A stretch of DNA of 64,000 nucleotides from Glycocaulis profundi (GCA_007050995.1 VJOU01000001.1:279615-343614); one strand, 5' to 3'; positions 41,377 to 50,894 are shown, counted from the stretch's first letter. Made by a program: numbers and translations. Notes: generated from the sequence alone by a model not told the origin.

Positions 41377-43062
41377 TCACCCCTTGAACGGAAAGCTCGC
41401 CGACGCCCCTTCGGACGCCGAGCCCGCCAGCGCGGCGTATTTGGCGTAGGCGCCCGAGGCGTATCGCGGTTCGGGCGGGGTCCAGTCCTTCGCGCGGCCT
41501 GCGAGGTCCGCGCCGGGGGCGTCGATGCGGCGGGCTTCGACGTCGATGCGCACGGTGTCGCCGGTCTGCAGGAAGGCGAGCGGTCCGCCGCGGGCGGCCT
41601 CCGGGGCGACATGGCCGACCATGAAGCCGTGGGTCGCGCCGGAGAACCGGCCATCGGTGACCAGCGCCACGTCATCGCCCAGCCCCGCGCCCTGGATGGC
41701 GGCGGTCACGGCCAGCATCTCGCGCATGCCGGGACCGCCCGCGGGGCCTTCATGGCGGATCACCACCACGTCGCCTTTGGCGATGCCGCCCGACTGGACG
41801 GCCTTGAAGCAGTCCTCCTCGCTGTCGAACACCTTGGCGGGGCCTTCGAAGGCGAGCCGGTCATGGCCCGCCAGCTTGGCCACGCAGCCCTCCGGCGCGA
41901 GATCGCCATACAGGATGCCGAACCCGCCGCGCTTCTTGACCGGATCGTCCGCGCTGCGGATCACGTCCTGGCCCTGGGCCTCCTTGGGGTTCTCGACCGC
42001 CGCGAACAGGGTGTCGCCGGTCACGGTGGGGGCGTCGGTGACGAGGCCCGCGACTTTCAGGCGCGCGCCCAGCAGGGCCGAGCCGCCCGCCGCGGCCATG
42101 TCGGGCGCCATGTAGCGTCCGCCCGGCTTGAGGTCGGCGATGACGGGCGTGGCGCGCGAGACGTCGTCGAACGCGTCGATGGAGAAGGCGTCCGGTCCCA
42201 GCCCGGCCTCGCGCGCGATGGCGACCAGATGCAGCACCGCGTTGGTGGAGCCCGCCGTGGCCGTGACGGCCACCGCCGCGTTCCTCAGGCTGTCCGCCGT
42301 GATGTAGCGGCGCGCATTGCGGCCCTCGCGGAAGGCCTCGACCACCAGACGGCCCGCCTGCTCGGCGGCGCCGGGCTTGGCGGGGTGGACGGCGGGGATG
42401 TCGTTCAGGCCCATGGGAGAGAGGCCGAGGAAGGTCAGCGCCAGCGCCATGGTGTTGGCGGTGAACTGGCCCCCGCACGCGCCCGCGCCGGGGCAGGCGG
42501 CCTTCTCCACCTCGCCCAGCTCGTCCTCGGTGATCCGGCCCGCCGCGCAGGCGCCGACCGCCTCGAACACGTCCTGGATGGTCACGTTTTTCGCGCCCAG
42601 CTTTCCGGGCATGATCGAGCCGCCATAAAGAATGACGCTGGGCAGGTCGAGCCGGGCGGCCGCCATGGCCGCGCCCGGCAGGGTCTTGTCGCAGCCGACC
42701 AGGAACAGCACCGCGTCCAGCGAATGGCCGCGCACGGCCAGTTCGGCGGAATCGGCCACGCAGTCGCGGCTCATCAGCGAGGCGCGCATGCCCTCGGTGC
42801 CCATGGAGATGCCGTCGGTCACGACGATGGTGTTGAAGTCCACCGCCGTGCCGCCCGCCGCCTCGATCCCCGCCCGCGCGTGGTCGGCCAGGGTTTTGAG
42901 GTGCATGTTGCACGGGGTGACGGTGGTCCAGGTGTTCACGATGGCGATCATGGGTTTGGCCATCGCCGCGTCGTCATAGCCCGCCGCGCGGAGCATGGCG
43001 CGTGCGGGCGCCCGCGCCGGCCCCTCGATCAGGGTGCGCGAGGGGGATTTCTTCTCAGTCAT
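41377..43062 (-). CDS. ilvD: Dihydroxy-acid dehydratase
   Basis: Fe-S dehydratase giving the 2-keto acids of isoleucine and valine synthesis. 561 residues from ATG 43062. Cluster ligands lie in [19 protein letters not shown] and [41 protein letters not shown] is a family block near the C-terminus. It is the last gene of the threonine operon, 2 bp after thrC, not of the ilv-leu operon on the other strand. Its location places it under the Thr/Ile attenuator at 47144-47352. Confidence 0.97.
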   Translation of the reverse strand: MTEKKSPSRTLIEGPARAPARAMLRAAGYDDAAMAKPMIAIVNTWTTVTPCNMHLKTLADHARAGIEAAGGTAVDFNTIVVTDGISMGTEGMRASLMSRDCVADSAELAVRGHSLDAVLFLVGCDKTLPGAAMAAARLDLPSVILYGGSIMPGKLGAKNVTIQDVFEAVGACAAGRITEDELGEVEKAACPGAGACGGQFTANTMALALTFLGLSPMGLNDIPAVHPAKPGAAEQAGRLVVEAFREGRNARRYITADSLRNAAVAVTATAGSTNAVLHLVAIAREAGLGPDAFSIDAFDDVSRATPVIADLKPGGRYMAPDMAAAGGSALLGARLKVAGLVTDAPTVTGDTLFAAVENPKEAQGQDVIRSADDPVKKRGGFGILYGDLAPEGCVAKLAGHDRLAFEGPAKVFDSEEDCFKAVQSGGIAKGDVVVIRHEGPAGGPGMREMLAVTAAIQGAGLGDDVALVTDGRFSGATHGFMVGHVAPEAARGGPLAFLQTGDTVRIDVEARRIDAPGADLAGRAKDWTPPEPRYASGAYAKYAALAGSASEGASASFPFKG

Positions 43063-43064
43063 GG

Positions 43065-44369
43065 TCAGGACACTCCGGCGGGTTCTTTTCGTGTCAGCGC
43101 CCGGTCGAGGGCGGCGAGGTCGGGCCGCATGGGCGCGGCTTTCGCGGGACGGCCGAGCACGGCGGCCAGCGGTTCGGTGGGCTCGACGGTCCGCCCGATC
43201 AGGGGCTCGACCACGTCGGCGAACTTGAACGGATGGGCGGTGGCCGCCGCGATCCAGGTCCGGCGGTCGCGCGCCTCGCGCGGCAGGCGGGCATAGGCCT
43301 CCGCCGCGGTGGCCGAGTGCGGGCACCAGACATAGCCCGAGGCCTCGAAATCGGCCGTGATCCGGGCGCGGATGGCGTCGTCGTCGACCTTGTGGACGCT
43401 CACCCCCTTCTCCGAGGGCGAGAGGGCGGTCAGCCGCTCGAAATTGCTCGGCGCGCCCACGTCCATGGCGTTGGCGATGGTGGCGACGGACGGGGCGGGC
43501 TCATACCGTCCGGTCTCCGCCCAGCGTGACAGGGCCGGGTTGGCGTTGGTCGCCAGCACGACCGGGCCGATGGGGAAGCCCATGGACCGCGCGTAGAGCG
43601 CGGCGACCCCGTGGCCCAGATTGCCCGTGGGCAGGATCAGGCCCGGCGCCTCGCCGGTCCGCGCGAAGGCCTTCATCGCGGCGCTGGCGAGATAGACCGT
43701 CTGGGGCAGCAGGCGGGCCATGTTGATCGAGTTCGCCGAGGTCAGGCGGTGACGCCGCGACATCTCGGGGTCGGAGAAGGCCGCCTTGACCAGCGCCTGG
43801 CAGGCGTCGAAATCGCCGGTCACGCGCAGGGCCTCGACCGGTTCGCCCCAGCAGGTGAGCTGATGCTCCTGGAACGCCGAGACCCGGCCTTCGGGATAAA
43901 GGATCGCCGCGCGGACATTGCGCCGCCCTTCCGCCGCGCAGCCCACCGCGCCGCCGGTGTCGCCCGAGGTGGCGGTCAGCACGGTCAGCGGCTCGCCGCC
44001 CGTGCGTTCCAGCGCCCCCATCAGGAAGCGCGCGCCGAAATCCTTGAACGCCCCGGTGGGGCCGTGAAACAGCTCCAGCGCCAGCAGCCCCGGATGCTTC
44101 GGATCGGGCGCGACCAGCGGGGTCGGGACGGCATAGGCCTCCCGGCACAGACCCGGCAGGGATTTCGCCAGAGGGTCGCCTTCAAAGAAGGGCGCCAGCA
44201 TCACCGCGGCCAGATCGGCCAGCTCCAGATCGGGGTCGATGCCGCGCGTGTCGAACACGGGCAGGCGCTCGGGGCGATACAGCCCGCCATCGGGCGCCTG
44301 ACCGGCCCGGATCGCGGCGGAGATGGAGACCGGCGGCGCGCCGCGCGAGCGCGTGGAAACGTATTTCAT
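43065..44369 (-). CDS. thrC: Threonine synthase
   Basis: PLP enzyme converting O-phosphohomoserine to threonine. 434 residues, the longer bacterial type. The N-terminus MKYVSTR is typical of ThrC. The PLP lysine is in [16 protein letters not shown], and [27 protein letters not shown] and [16 protein letters not shown] are family blocks. It overlaps thrB by 4 bp and is followed by ilvD after 2 bp. Its product feeds isoleucine synthesis through a threonine deaminase that is not in this window. Confidence 0.97.
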   Translation of the reverse strand: MKYVSTRSRGAPPVSISAAIRAGQAPDGGLYRPERLPVFDTRGIDPDLELADLAAVMLAPFFEGDPLAKSLPGLCREAYAVPTPLVAPDPKHPGLLALELFHGPTGAFKDFGARFLMGALERTGGEPLTVLTATSGDTGGAVGCAAEGRRNVRAAILYPEGRVSAFQEHQLTCWGEPVEALRVTGDFDACQALVKAAFSDPEMSRRHRLTSANSINMARLLPQTVYLASAAMKAFARTGEAPGLILPTGNLGHGVAALYARSMGFPIGPVVLATNANPALSRWAETGRYEPAPSVATIANAMDVGAPSNFERLTALSPSEKGVSVHKVDDDAIRARITADFEASGYVWCPHSATAAEAYARLPREARDRRTWIAAATAHPFKFADVVEPLIGRTVEPTEPLAAVLGRPAKAAPMRPDLAALDRALTRKEPAGVS

Positions 44370-45331
44370 GACGCTTTGGCCCGCACCGCTTCAGGGACGG
44401 GCTCGGACCGCGCGCCTTCGGACGCGATGGGCGCGGTGTAGGCCCGCGCCTCCAGCCCCGCCCATTCGAAGGAGTCCTTCATCGCCTTGGAGACCTTCTG
44501 CGCGTCGCGGTCCTCGGCCCAGGCGAACACGGTGGGGCCGGACCCCGAGAAGGAGCAGCCCAGCGCGCCCGCGGCCAGGGCGGCGGATTTCACCGCGCCG
44601 AAGGCGGGCAGCAGGTATTTGCGCTGAGGCTCGACCAGCACGTCTTCCAGCCCGGCGCGGATCAGAGCGCGGTCGCCGCTGGCGCAGCCGGCCATGAAGG
44701 CGGCGATGCGGCGCGCGTGCTCGACCGCGGTCTCCATCGGCACGGCGGGTTTGAGAATGCCGCGCGCGGCGCGGGTCTCGATCTGGGCGTCCGGGTGCAG
44801 GGCGACCGACACGATCCCTTCGGGAACCGGCAGCGGGCGGACGAGCCCCGTCTCCAGCTTCGCCGCGATCACCAGACCGCCCAGAAGGCTCGCCATCACA
44901 TTGTCCCACGGAGGCGGGTCGGAGGAGGCGCGCTCGCCCTCCAGCGCGAAGGGCAGCAGGGCGGGCAGGGGCAGCGGATCGTCCAGCAGGGCGTTCACGG
45001 CCGCGGCGGCGGCCACCGCGGAGGCGGCCGAACCGCCCAGTCCCGCGCTCAGGGGCACGCCCTTGTGAATGTCCAGCCGCACGCCGAAATCCGCGCCGGT
45101 CGCCTTGAGCAGGGCGCCCGCGGCGGACAGGGCGGTGTTGCGTCCCGGTTCGGCGGGCAGGGTGGAGACCAGCCCGGTGACCGCGCCCAGCCGGACGCCC
45201 GGCTCGGTCTCGCGCCAGGCGGTGACGTGGTCGCGCAGGGCGTCGAACGCCTGACCCAGCACGTCGAAGCCCACGCCCACGTTTCCGATGCTGGCCGGGG
45301 CGCTGGCCGCGGCGATCATCCTCTTGCCCAT
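44366..45331 (-). CDS. thrB: Homoserine kinase (GHMP type)
   Basis: Phosphorylates L-homoserine using ATP. 321 residues. The GHMP phosphate loop is KGVPLSAGLGGSAASAVAAAAA, with an N-terminal APASIGNVGVGFDVLG block and a C-terminal LGCSFSGSGPTVFAWA motif. These identify GHMP-family ThrB rather than the APH-like homoserine kinase (ThrH/ThrB2 type) found in many alphaproteobacteria, and it resembles gammaproteobacterial ThrB. It is second in the operon, 11 bp after the aspartokinase-homoserine dehydrogenase stop, and overlaps thrC. Confidence 0.95.
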   Translation of the reverse strand: MGKRMIAAASAPASIGNVGVGFDVLGQAFDALRDHVTAWRETEPGVRLGAVTGLVSTLPAEPGRNTALSAAGALLKATGADFGVRLDIHKGVPLSAGLGGSAASAVAAAAAVNALLDDPLPLPALLPFALEGERASSDPPPWDNVMASLLGGLVIAAKLETGLVRPLPVPEGIVSVALHPDAQIETRAARGILKPAVPMETAVEHARRIAAFMAGCASGDRALIRAGLEDVLVEPQRKYLLPAFGAVKSAALAAGALGCSFSGSGPTVFAWAEDRDAQKVSKAMKDSFEWAGLEARAYTAPIASEGARSEPVPEAVRAKAS

Positions 45332-45342
45332 CGTCTCCTCCC

Positions 45343-47118
45343 TCAGGCGCTCAGCCGGCGGGCCGGCGCCGCGCCCTGCAGTTTAAGCGAATCCGCGCCG
45401 CAGAGCTTGCGCTGAATATCCATCACGTCGGCGAACACCGCCGCCGCCGTGGGCCAGCGGCCCGCGCCCTTGCCGAACAGAGCGTGGACCCGGCCCGCGC
45501 CGTCGCGCACCACGAAGCGGTTCTCCTCGTTGCGCGCGCCCGCCAGCGGGTGATCGAGCGGCAGGGCGAGGATGCGCACGCTGGCCTCGACCGAGCCGTC
45601 GGGTTTCAGCTCCAGCCGTCCGACCTGCTTGAGGGCCTTGCCCTCGGCGGCGGCCTTCTTGGAGCGCTCGGGGCTGACGTCGCGCAGGGAGTCCTTGGCC
45701 ACCTCGCGGGGGCTGAGGGACACGCCGAAGGCTTCCTTGACCAGCAGGGAGACCTTGTCGGCGGCGTCATGCCCGTCCACGTCGGCGGCCGGATCGGCTT
45801 CGGCGAAGCCCAGCTCCTGCGCCTTCTTCACCGCGTCGTCGAAGGCCCAGCCTTCTTTCAGGCGGTCGAGCAGGAAGTTGGCCGTGCCGTTCATCACGCC
45901 CTCGACCGCGACCACGCCGGGGCCGGATTTCAGGCGCTCGACGGTCTCCAGGATCGGCGTGCCGCCGCCCACCGCCGCCGAATAGGCCACATGCGCGCCG
46001 CCCGCGCGGGCGGCGGCGTGAAGCGCGGCGTGGTGGCGGGCCAGCGCCGCCTTGTTGGCGGTCGCCACGCTGGCGCCGGCCTGAAGCGCGGCCTCCATCA
46101 CCGTGGCGGGATAATCCGGCCCGCCCATCAGCTCGATGACCAGTTCAGGCCGGCCCGACAGCGCCCGGTCGGGGCGGGAGGTGAAGGTCACGCCCGGCTT
46201 GCCGGCGTGTTTTTCAGGGTCGCGCACCAGAACCGGGTTCAGCTCGAACAGGTCGGGGCGGGATTTCAGGTGCGCCAGCACGCCCGCGCCCACCGCGCCG
46301 CAGCCCAGAAGCGCGACCCGCAAAGGCCGCTGGGGCCGGGGGGCGTCGAGACGGGCGGGCGCGCGGGCGACCCGCGTGCAGTGGCCCGCGCCCATGGCGG
46401 CGACTTCGATCACCACGTCCGCGGCCTTGGCCGCCTCGATGGCCTTGGGCTGGATCAGCCCCTTGCTGGCGGCGGCGGCCCGGTCGTAGTCGAGTTCGGC
46501 GAAGCGCTCGGCGCGGGGGTTGTCGGCGGGGTCTTCGGCGTACACGCCGTCCACGTCCTTGATCAGGCGCACCCGCTCGGCGCCCAGCTTTTCAGCGAAG
46601 AACACCGCGCTGAGATCCGTGCCGCCCCGGCCCAGCGTGACCGCGCCATGCTCGGCGTGGCAGGCGGTGAAGCCGGGCACGACCAGCACTTCATGGGCGG
46701 CGAGCTTGGCTTTGACGGCCCGGGCGTCCAGTTCGCACAGGTCGGAATCCATGGCCGGGCCTTGCGCGAACAGGCCCATCTCGTGGGGGTCGAGCGCGCA
46801 GGCCCTCACCCCGATCCGCGACAGGGCCAGCGCCATCAGCGCGGCGGAGCGGAATTCGCCGGTGCGCACCAGACGGGCGGCCAGCGCGGGCGCCGCCTCG
46901 CCGCCCACCGCCTCGGCCTCGGCCAGCAGATTGTCGGTCTCGCCCGCCAGCGCGGAGACGACGGCGACCACCTGCTCGCCCTCGCGCACATGGCGGAACA
47001 CCTCCTGGGCGACGGCGGCGTAGTCGCCCAGACCGCCCAATACCGAGCTGCCGAACTTGAGCACGCAGAGCTTGGGTTTGTCCTCTTCGGCCTCAGGGGC
47101 CTGATCGTCGGGTTTCAT
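45343..47118 (-). CDS. thrA: Aspartokinase-homoserine dehydrogenase fusion lacking an ACT domain
   Basis: Expected to phosphorylate aspartate (N-terminal half) and reduce aspartate semialdehyde to homoserine (C-terminal half). 591 residues from ATG 47118, which has AAAGGA about 9 bases upstream; ATG 47142 abuts the attenuator T-run and is less likely. About 15-285 is an amino-acid kinase fold (CVLKFGSSVL; TLGRGGTDLSAVFFA; LIKDVDGVYAEDP). About 290-591 is homoserine dehydrogenase (RVALLGCGAVGAGVL; TANKAALARHH; GVMNGTANFLLDRL; ADPAADVDGHDAADK). E. coli ThrA has about 820 residues because ACT domains separate the halves; they are absent here. The kinase motif KFGSS differs from the usual KFGGT, so kinase activity should be tested. 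Confidence 0.85.
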   Translation of the reverse strand: MKPDDQAPEAEEDKPKLCVLKFGSSVLGGLGDYAAVAQEVFRHVREGEQVVAVVSALAGETDNLLAEAEAVGGEAAPALAARLVRTGEFRSAALMALALSRIGVRACALDPHEMGLFAQGPAMDSDLCELDARAVKAKLAAHEVLVVPGFTACHAEHGAVTLGRGGTDLSAVFFAEKLGAERVRLIKDVDGVYAEDPADNPRAERFAELDYDRAAAASKGLIQPKAIEAAKAADVVIEVAAMGAGHCTRVARAPARLDAPRPQRPLRVALLGCGAVGAGVLAHLKSRPDLFELNPVLVRDPEKHAGKPGVTFTSRPDRALSGRPELVIELMGGPDYPATVMEAALQAGASVATANKAALARHHAALHAAARAGGAHVAYSAAVGGGTPILETVERLKSGPGVVAVEGVMNGTANFLLDRLKEGWAFDDAVKKAQELGFAEADPAADVDGHDAADKVSLLVKEAFGVSLSPREVAKDSLRDVSPERSKKAAAEGKALKQVGRLELKPDGSVEASVRILALPLDHPLAGARNEENRFVVRDGAGRVHALFGKGAGRWPTAAAVFADVMDIQRKLCGADSLKLQGAAPARRLSA

Positions 47119-47143
47119 CGCTTCAAGTCCTTTTTCAAGCATG

Positions 47144-47210
47144 AAAAAACCCGCTCGCCGGTATCGGGGAGCGGGTCGGGTCCTTGGGTTTTCCGGGGTG
47201 TCTCGCTCCC
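47144..47210 (-). terminator. thr operon attenuator: terminator and competing arm
   Basis: Transcript arms ACCCGCTC (47176-47169) and GAGCGGGT (47156-47149), a 12-base loop, then a T-run at 47149-47144, directly before the first thrA start. CGGGAGCG just after the leader stop (47210-47204) can pair with CGCTCCC (47173-47167) of the terminator's first arm, forming an antiterminator. This is the classical geometry of a leader-peptide attenuator. Folding energies were not computed. Confidence 0.85.
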
Positions 47211-47211
47211 G

Positions 47212-47352
47212 TCAGCCCACGCCGATCCGCCCCCTTCCGGAGGTGGTGATGGTAATGGTGGTGGTGAGAATTACGGACACGCGCGCAACACCAGCCGCGC
47301 CGCCGAGGCGGGCGCTGGTCGTTTCGCGATGGGTCGGGCTCATCCCGGCCAT
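47212..47352 (-). CDS. thrL: thr operon leader peptide
   Basis: 46-residue leader from ATG 47352, which has GGAG seven bases upstream; a shorter GTG start at 47280 is possible. The control region is VILTTTITITT, with six Thr and three Ile codons in about ten, closely resembling the TTITTTITITT run of the enterobacterial thr leader. It includes the AT-ending codons GTA and ATT, unusual for this genome. The stop is at 47212, two bases from the competing arm of the attenuator. Scarcity of charged Thr or Ile tRNA would stall ribosomes here and free the antiterminator. Confidence 0.82.
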   Translation of the reverse strand: MAGMSPTHRETTSARLGGAAGVARVSVILTTTITITTSGRGRIGVG

Positions 47353-47535
47353 GACACGTCTCCGTAAAGGGTCCGCAAAACGCGCTGCGTCTGCGAACGA
47401 CAAATCCGAGCCTGAGGCCGATGGCTCCCCGCCGTCAACCCGAAAAATACGGACAAAGACAGCGATTGGCGACCCGCGGCGGGAATGCCACACATCAAGC
47501 CATTGTTTTAAGACGAAAATGCGAAAAATGCGAAG

Positions 47536-47576
47536 GTCCGTACATTTTACGGGTTGCCAGTCTGGAATGTACGGAC
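47536..47576. promoter_or_regulatory. Perfect 11-bp inverted repeat GTCCGTACATT at the ilv promoter
   Basis: GTCCGTACATT (47536-47546) and AATGTACGGAC (47566-47576) are exact inverse complements separated by 19 bp (centres 30 bp apart, about three helical turns). The right arm lies in the spacer of the proposed promoter TTGCCA-N17-TTATGG (47554-47582); the left arm lies upstream of the -35. The layout fits a dimeric transcription factor; which one is unknown. Confidence 0.65.
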
Positions 47577-47582
47577 TTATGG
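47554..47582 (+). promoter_or_regulatory. Probable promoter of the ilv-leu operon
   Basis: TTGCCA, 17 bp, TTATGG. The spacing is ideal and the -35 is close to consensus; the -10 is moderate. It lies about 70 bp upstream of the leader start. The -35 and spacer are embraced by the 11-bp inverted repeat. Confidence 0.5.
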
Positions 47583-47653
47583 TTCGATCAGATTTCGGGC
47601 TCGCACATGCAGCAACGCGGCGCGCCCGGCGAACGAGTATGGAGACGAGAGCC

Positions 47654-47773
47654 GTGACCCGCGCAGGAACCGATATCCGCGCCGAGTTTTCGCCCCGCCG
47701 CCCGGCGGCCGGCGGCCTTATTACCGTGCTCGTACTTACCCTCCACATCGCTGGAGCGGCGCCGCCTGCCTGA
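47654..47773 (+). CDS. ilv-leu operon leader peptide
   Basis: 39-residue leader from GTG 47654 (GGAGACGAGAG just upstream); ATG 47639 in frame is the alternative. The control run is [11 protein letters not shown]: four Leu, two Ile and two Val codons in eleven, as in the ilv/ivb leaders of enterobacteria. Codons include CTT, ATT and GTA, which are rare in this GC-rich genome and would sharpen ribosome pausing. The downstream codons contain GGAGCGG (47753-47759), complementary to the attenuator's first arm. The stop is 36 bp before the terminator hairpin. Confidence 0.8.
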   Translation: MTRAGTDIRAEFSPRRPAAGGLITVLVLTLHIAGAAPPA

Positions 47774-47809
47774 TCGATCCTGAAGCACGAGGATCAGACC
47801 CAAGCAGAA

Positions 47810-47840
47810 CCCCGCTCCGCCCCCCCGGAGCGGGGTTTTT
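47810..47840 (+). terminator. ilv-leu operon attenuator
   Basis: Perfect 10-bp stem CCCCGCTCCG (47810-47819) / CGGAGCGGGG (47826-47835) with a six-C loop and TTTTT at 47836-47840, lying 44 bp before ilvC. CCGCTCC at 47812-47818 can instead pair with GGAGCGG at 47753-47759 in the leader, giving an antiterminator when the ribosome stalls early in the Leu/Val/Ile run. A small GATCC/GGATC hairpin lies between. Confidence 0.87.
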
Positions 47841-47883
47841 CGTTTCCGCCAGCACCCAGACCAGACCTTCAAGGACCCGACCG

Positions 47884-48912
47884 ATGACCGACGCCACCGC
47901 CCAGTTCTACACCGACAACGACGCCGACCCGTCCGCCATCAAGCCGGGGCCGGTCGCGATCATCGGCTATGGCAGCCAGGGGCGGTCCCACGCCCGGAAC
48001 CTGCGCGACAGCGGCCACACGGTGATCGTGGGCGCGCGCAAAGGCGGCAATGCGGAAGCGCGGGCCAAGGCGGACGGTTTTCCGGTGACCAGCCCTGCGG
48101 AAGCGGCGAAAGCGGCGAGCTTCATCGCCATGCTGACCCCCGACATGTCCCATGCGGCGGTCTATCGCGATCAGATCGCGCCGAACATGGAGCCGGGCGA
48201 CACGCTGATGGTCGCCCACGGCTTCTCGGTGCATTTCGGCCAGGTCGCGCCCCGCGAAGACATCGACGTGGTGCTGATCGCGCCCAAGGGGCCCGGCGAT
48301 CTGGTCCGGCGCGAGTTTGAGCGCGGGGCGGGCGTGCCCTCCCTGTTCGCCGTGCACCAGGACGCTACCGGCAAGGCCAAGGCCAAGGCGCTGGCCTACT
48401 GCGCCGGGATCGGCGGCACGGCGGCGGGCGCCATCGAGACGACCTTCGCCGAAGAAACCGAGACCGACCTGTTCGGCGAGCAGGCCGTGCTGTGCGGCGG
48501 GGCCAGCGAGCTGGTCATCGCCGGCTACGAGACGCTGGTGGAAGCCGGGTACAAGCCCGAGGTCGCCTATTTCGAGTGCCTGCACGAGCTCAAGCTGATC
48601 GTCGACCTGATGTACGAGGGCGGTCTGGCGAAGATGCACGAGTTCGTCTCCGAGACCGCCAAGTACGGCGATCTGGTCTCCGGCCCCCGCGTCATCAACG
48701 ACGAGACCCGCGCGCGGATGCGCGAGGTGCTGCGCGACATCCAGACCGGCGCCTTCGCCCGCGACTGGATCGTGGAGAACCAGGCCGGAAAGCCCCGCTA
48801 CAACGCCCTGCTGCGCGAGGATCTCGAGCAGCCCATCGAAAAGACCGGCCAGCGACTGAGAGAGCGCATGGCCTGGCTGCAGCCCGGCGCGAACGCGCAG
48901 GCCGCCGAATAA
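47884..48912 (+). CDS. ilvC: Ketol-acid reductoisomerase
   Basis: NADPH- and Mg-dependent isomerisation and reduction of acetohydroxy acids in Ile/Val synthesis. 342 residues, the short class I form. The cofactor motif is [39 protein letters not shown] and [20 protein letters not shown] (metal ligands) follow. AAGGA precedes ATG 47884; the longer open frame from 47554 is only read-through of the leader region. It is the first structural gene after the attenuator, so the whole operon is under that control. Confidence 0.97.
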   Translation: MTDATAQFYTDNDADPSAIKPGPVAIIGYGSQGRSHARNLRDSGHTVIVGARKGGNAEARAKADGFPVTSPAEAAKAASFIAMLTPDMSHAAVYRDQIAPNMEPGDTLMVAHGFSVHFGQVAPREDIDVVLIAPKGPGDLVRREFERGAGVPSLFAVHQDATGKAKAKALAYCAGIGGTAAGAIETTFAEETETDLFGEQAVLCGGASELVIAGYETLVEAGYKPEVAYFECLHELKLIVDLMYEGGLAKMHEFVSETAKYGDLVSGPRVINDETRARMREVLRDIQTGAFARDWIVENQAGKPRYNALLREDLEQPIEKTGQRLRERMAWLQPGANAQAAE

Positions 48913-48937
48913 CGCACCCGCGAAAGGACCCCGACCG

Positions 48938-50629
48938 ATGACCGCCGCCCACGCCCATGCCGCCAACGATCCCAGACCCGCCACCGGCGCGCGTCTGGTG
49001 GTGGACGCGCTCGAGCGCGAGGGCGTGAGCGTGGTGTTCGGCTATCCCGGCGGCGCGATCATGCCGGTCTATGACGCCCTGCCGGGCTCGAAGCTGACCC
49101 ATATCCTGGTCCGCCACGAACAGGCCGCCGCCTTCGCCGCGGACGCCTGGGCGCGGGTCACCGGCGAGGTGGGGGTGTGCATCGCCACCTCCGGCCCCGG
49201 CGCGACCAATCTGGTCACCGGGATCGCGAACGCCTTCATGGATTCGGTGCCGATGGTGGCGATCACCGGCCAGACGGCCAGCCACCTGCTGGGCACCGAC
49301 GCCTTCCAGGAAACCGACATCTTCGGCGTGACGCTGCCGATCGTGAAGCACTCCTTCATCATCCGCGACGCCGCCGACATCCCGACCGTCTTCGCCGAGG
49401 CTTTCGCCCTGGCGAGGAGCGGACGCCCGGGCCCCGTGCTCGTTGATCTGCCCAAGGACGTCGCTCAGGCGTCCGTGCCGTTCCCCGCGGCAGAGCCGGA
49501 CCGGGCGTCCGTCCATCCCTTCCGCCCCGACCCCGAGACGATCTCGGCGGCCGAGGCCATGATCGCGCAGGCGAAGAAGCCGGTGCTGTATTTCGGCGGC
49601 GGCGTGCCCATCGCCGGCGCGGAAGAAGCGCTGCGCGCCTTTTTCCAGCGCACCGGCATCCCCGCGGTCGCCACCCTGAAGGCGCTGGGCGCGCTGCCGA
49701 CCTGGTGGCCGGGCTATCTGGGAATGCTGGGCATGCACGGCACGCGCGCGGCCAACATGGCCGTGGACGGCTGCGACCTGCTGATCTGCGTCGGTGCGCG
49801 TTTCGACGACCGGGCGACCGGGCGGCTGGACAGCTTCGCGCCGCGCGCGAAGGTCATCCACATCGACGGCGATCCGGCGGAAATCTCCAAGCTGCGCCAT
49901 GCCGACCTGGCGATGGCGGGCGACATCCGCGCCATTCTGGATGCGCTGGACCCCGACACCGTCGGGATCGGCGACTGGCGGGCCGAGTGCGCCCGCAACG
50001 CCGTGCGCTGGGCCATGCGATACGACGCGCCGGGCTCGGGGGTCTATGCGCCCGCCCTGCTGAAGGCGATCTCGGAGGCGGCGGGCGACGACTTCATCGC
50101 CGCGTGCGACGTGGGCCAGCATCAGATGTGGGTGGCTCAGCACTGCCGCTTCGCCCGGCCCCAGGCCCACCTGACCAGCGGCGGTCTGGGCGCGATGGGC
50201 TATGGCGTGCCCGCCGGGTTCGGCGCGGCGCTGGCCGACCCGTCCGCGAAGGTGTTCGTGGTCACCGGCGACGGCTCGATCATGATGAACATCCAGGAGC
50301 TGGCCACCATCCGGCGCTACCGGATTCCGGTGAAGATCGTGCTGCTGGACAATTCCCAGCTGGGCATGGTCCGCCAGTGGCAGGAGCTGTTCTACGCGGA
50401 GAATTTCTCCGAGGTGGACCTGTCGGACAATCCCGACTTCGCCGAGGTGGCCCGCTCCTTCGGGATCGAGGCCTTCACCCTGGACCGCCGGGCGGACGTG
50501 CCCGCCGCCGTCGAGCGGCTGATGACCACCTCCGGCCCGATCCTGTGCCACGTGCGCATCGACCCGCGCGAGAATGTCTGGCCGCTGGTGCCGCCGGGCA
50601 AATCCAACGCCGAAATGATGGAGCCCTGA
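48938..50629 (+). CDS. ilvG: Acetolactate synthase large subunit
   Basis: ThDP/FAD enzyme making acetolactate and acetohydroxybutyrate. 563 residues. [16 protein letters not shown] and the catalytic Glu in [19 protein letters not shown] are clear. The ThDP motif is [32 protein letters not shown]. It is followed after 1 bp by a short ACT-type subunit, which fits the E. coli isozyme II (IlvG-IlvM) arrangement rather than the IlvB/I-IlvH pair usual in alphaproteobacteria. It starts 25 bp after ilvC. Confidence 0.95.
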   Translation: MTAAHAHAANDPRPATGARLVVDALEREGVSVVFGYPGGAIMPVYDALPGSKLTHILVRHEQAAAFAADAWARVTGEVGVCIATSGPGATNLVTGIANAFMDSVPMVAITGQTASHLLGTDAFQETDIFGVTLPIVKHSFIIRDAADIPTVFAEAFALARSGRPGPVLVDLPKDVAQASVPFPAAEPDRASVHPFRPDPETISAAEAMIAQAKKPVLYFGGGVPIAGAEEALRAFFQRTGIPAVATLKALGALPTWWPGYLGMLGMHGTRAANMAVDGCDLLICVGARFDDRATGRLDSFAPRAKVIHIDGDPAEISKLRHADLAMAGDIRAILDALDPDTVGIGDWRAECARNAVRWAMRYDAPGSGVYAPALLKAISEAAGDDFIAACDVGQHQMWVAQHCRFARPQAHLTSGGLGAMGYGVPAGFGAALADPSAKVFVVTGDGSIMMNIQELATIRRYRIPVKIVLLDNSQLGMVRQWQELFYAENFSEVDLSDNPDFAEVARSFGIEAFTLDRRADVPAAVERLMTTSGPILCHVRIDPRENVWPLVPPGKSNAEMMEP

Positions 50630-50630
50630 G

Positions 50631-50894
50631 ATGACCACCCGCATCGAGATCGACTTCGCCCCCGCCGAAGGCGCGATCCTGAGGCTCGTGGGGCTCATCG
50701 AGCGCCGCGGCTTCGAGGTCGTCGCCATGGACGTGCCGCCCATGGACCGCGCCCGCTCCGCCAGCATGGCCCTGAGCCTGCGCGCGCGGGACGCGACCCG
50801 CCGCATCGAGACGCTGGACGCCCAGATCCGGCGCATCCACGGCGTCAGCGACGTCCGCCACCGCGCTGCGCCGGCGATGGAAGCCGCGTCATGA
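50631..50894 (+). CDS. ilvM: Acetolactate synthase small subunit, IlvM type
   Basis: 87 residues, the same size as E. coli IlvM and about half of IlvH/IlvN. A single ACT fold is visible: IEIDFAPAEGAILRLVGLIERRGFEVVAMDV then SASMALSLRARD and RIHGVSDVRH. It would activate and stabilise the catalytic subunit encoded 1 bp upstream; IlvM-type subunits usually give little or no valine inhibition. It overlaps leuA by 4 bp (ATGA). Confidence 0.88.
   Translation: MTTRIEIDFAPAEGAILRLVGLIERRGFEVVAMDVPPMDRARSASMALSLRARDATRRIETLDAQIRRIHGVSDVRHRAAPAMEAAS

Larger units (their letters stand above)
47353..47653. promoter_or_regulatory. Divergent thr/ilv control region with GTCCGTA motifs
   Basis: 301 bp between the two leader starts; AT-richer than the genome at 47440-47550. 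GTCCGTA occurs at 47536-47542 (+), 47570-47576 (-), and 47448-47454 (-), with a fourth copy inside the thr leader at 47272-47278 (-). On both strands GTCCGTA is followed after 7 (ilv) or 5 (thr) bases by CGGGTTG, whose TTG begins a -35-like hexamer (TTGCCA for ilv at 47554; TTGACG for thr at 47438-47433). The thr -10 is not clear. No gene is seen here. Confidence 0.6.

Noticed and set aside
47554..47883. N-terminal extension of ilvC reading back to 47554
   Set aside because: Arg/Pro-rich and crosses the leader and attenuator; the ATG at 47884 has a good ribosome-binding site and KARI length.
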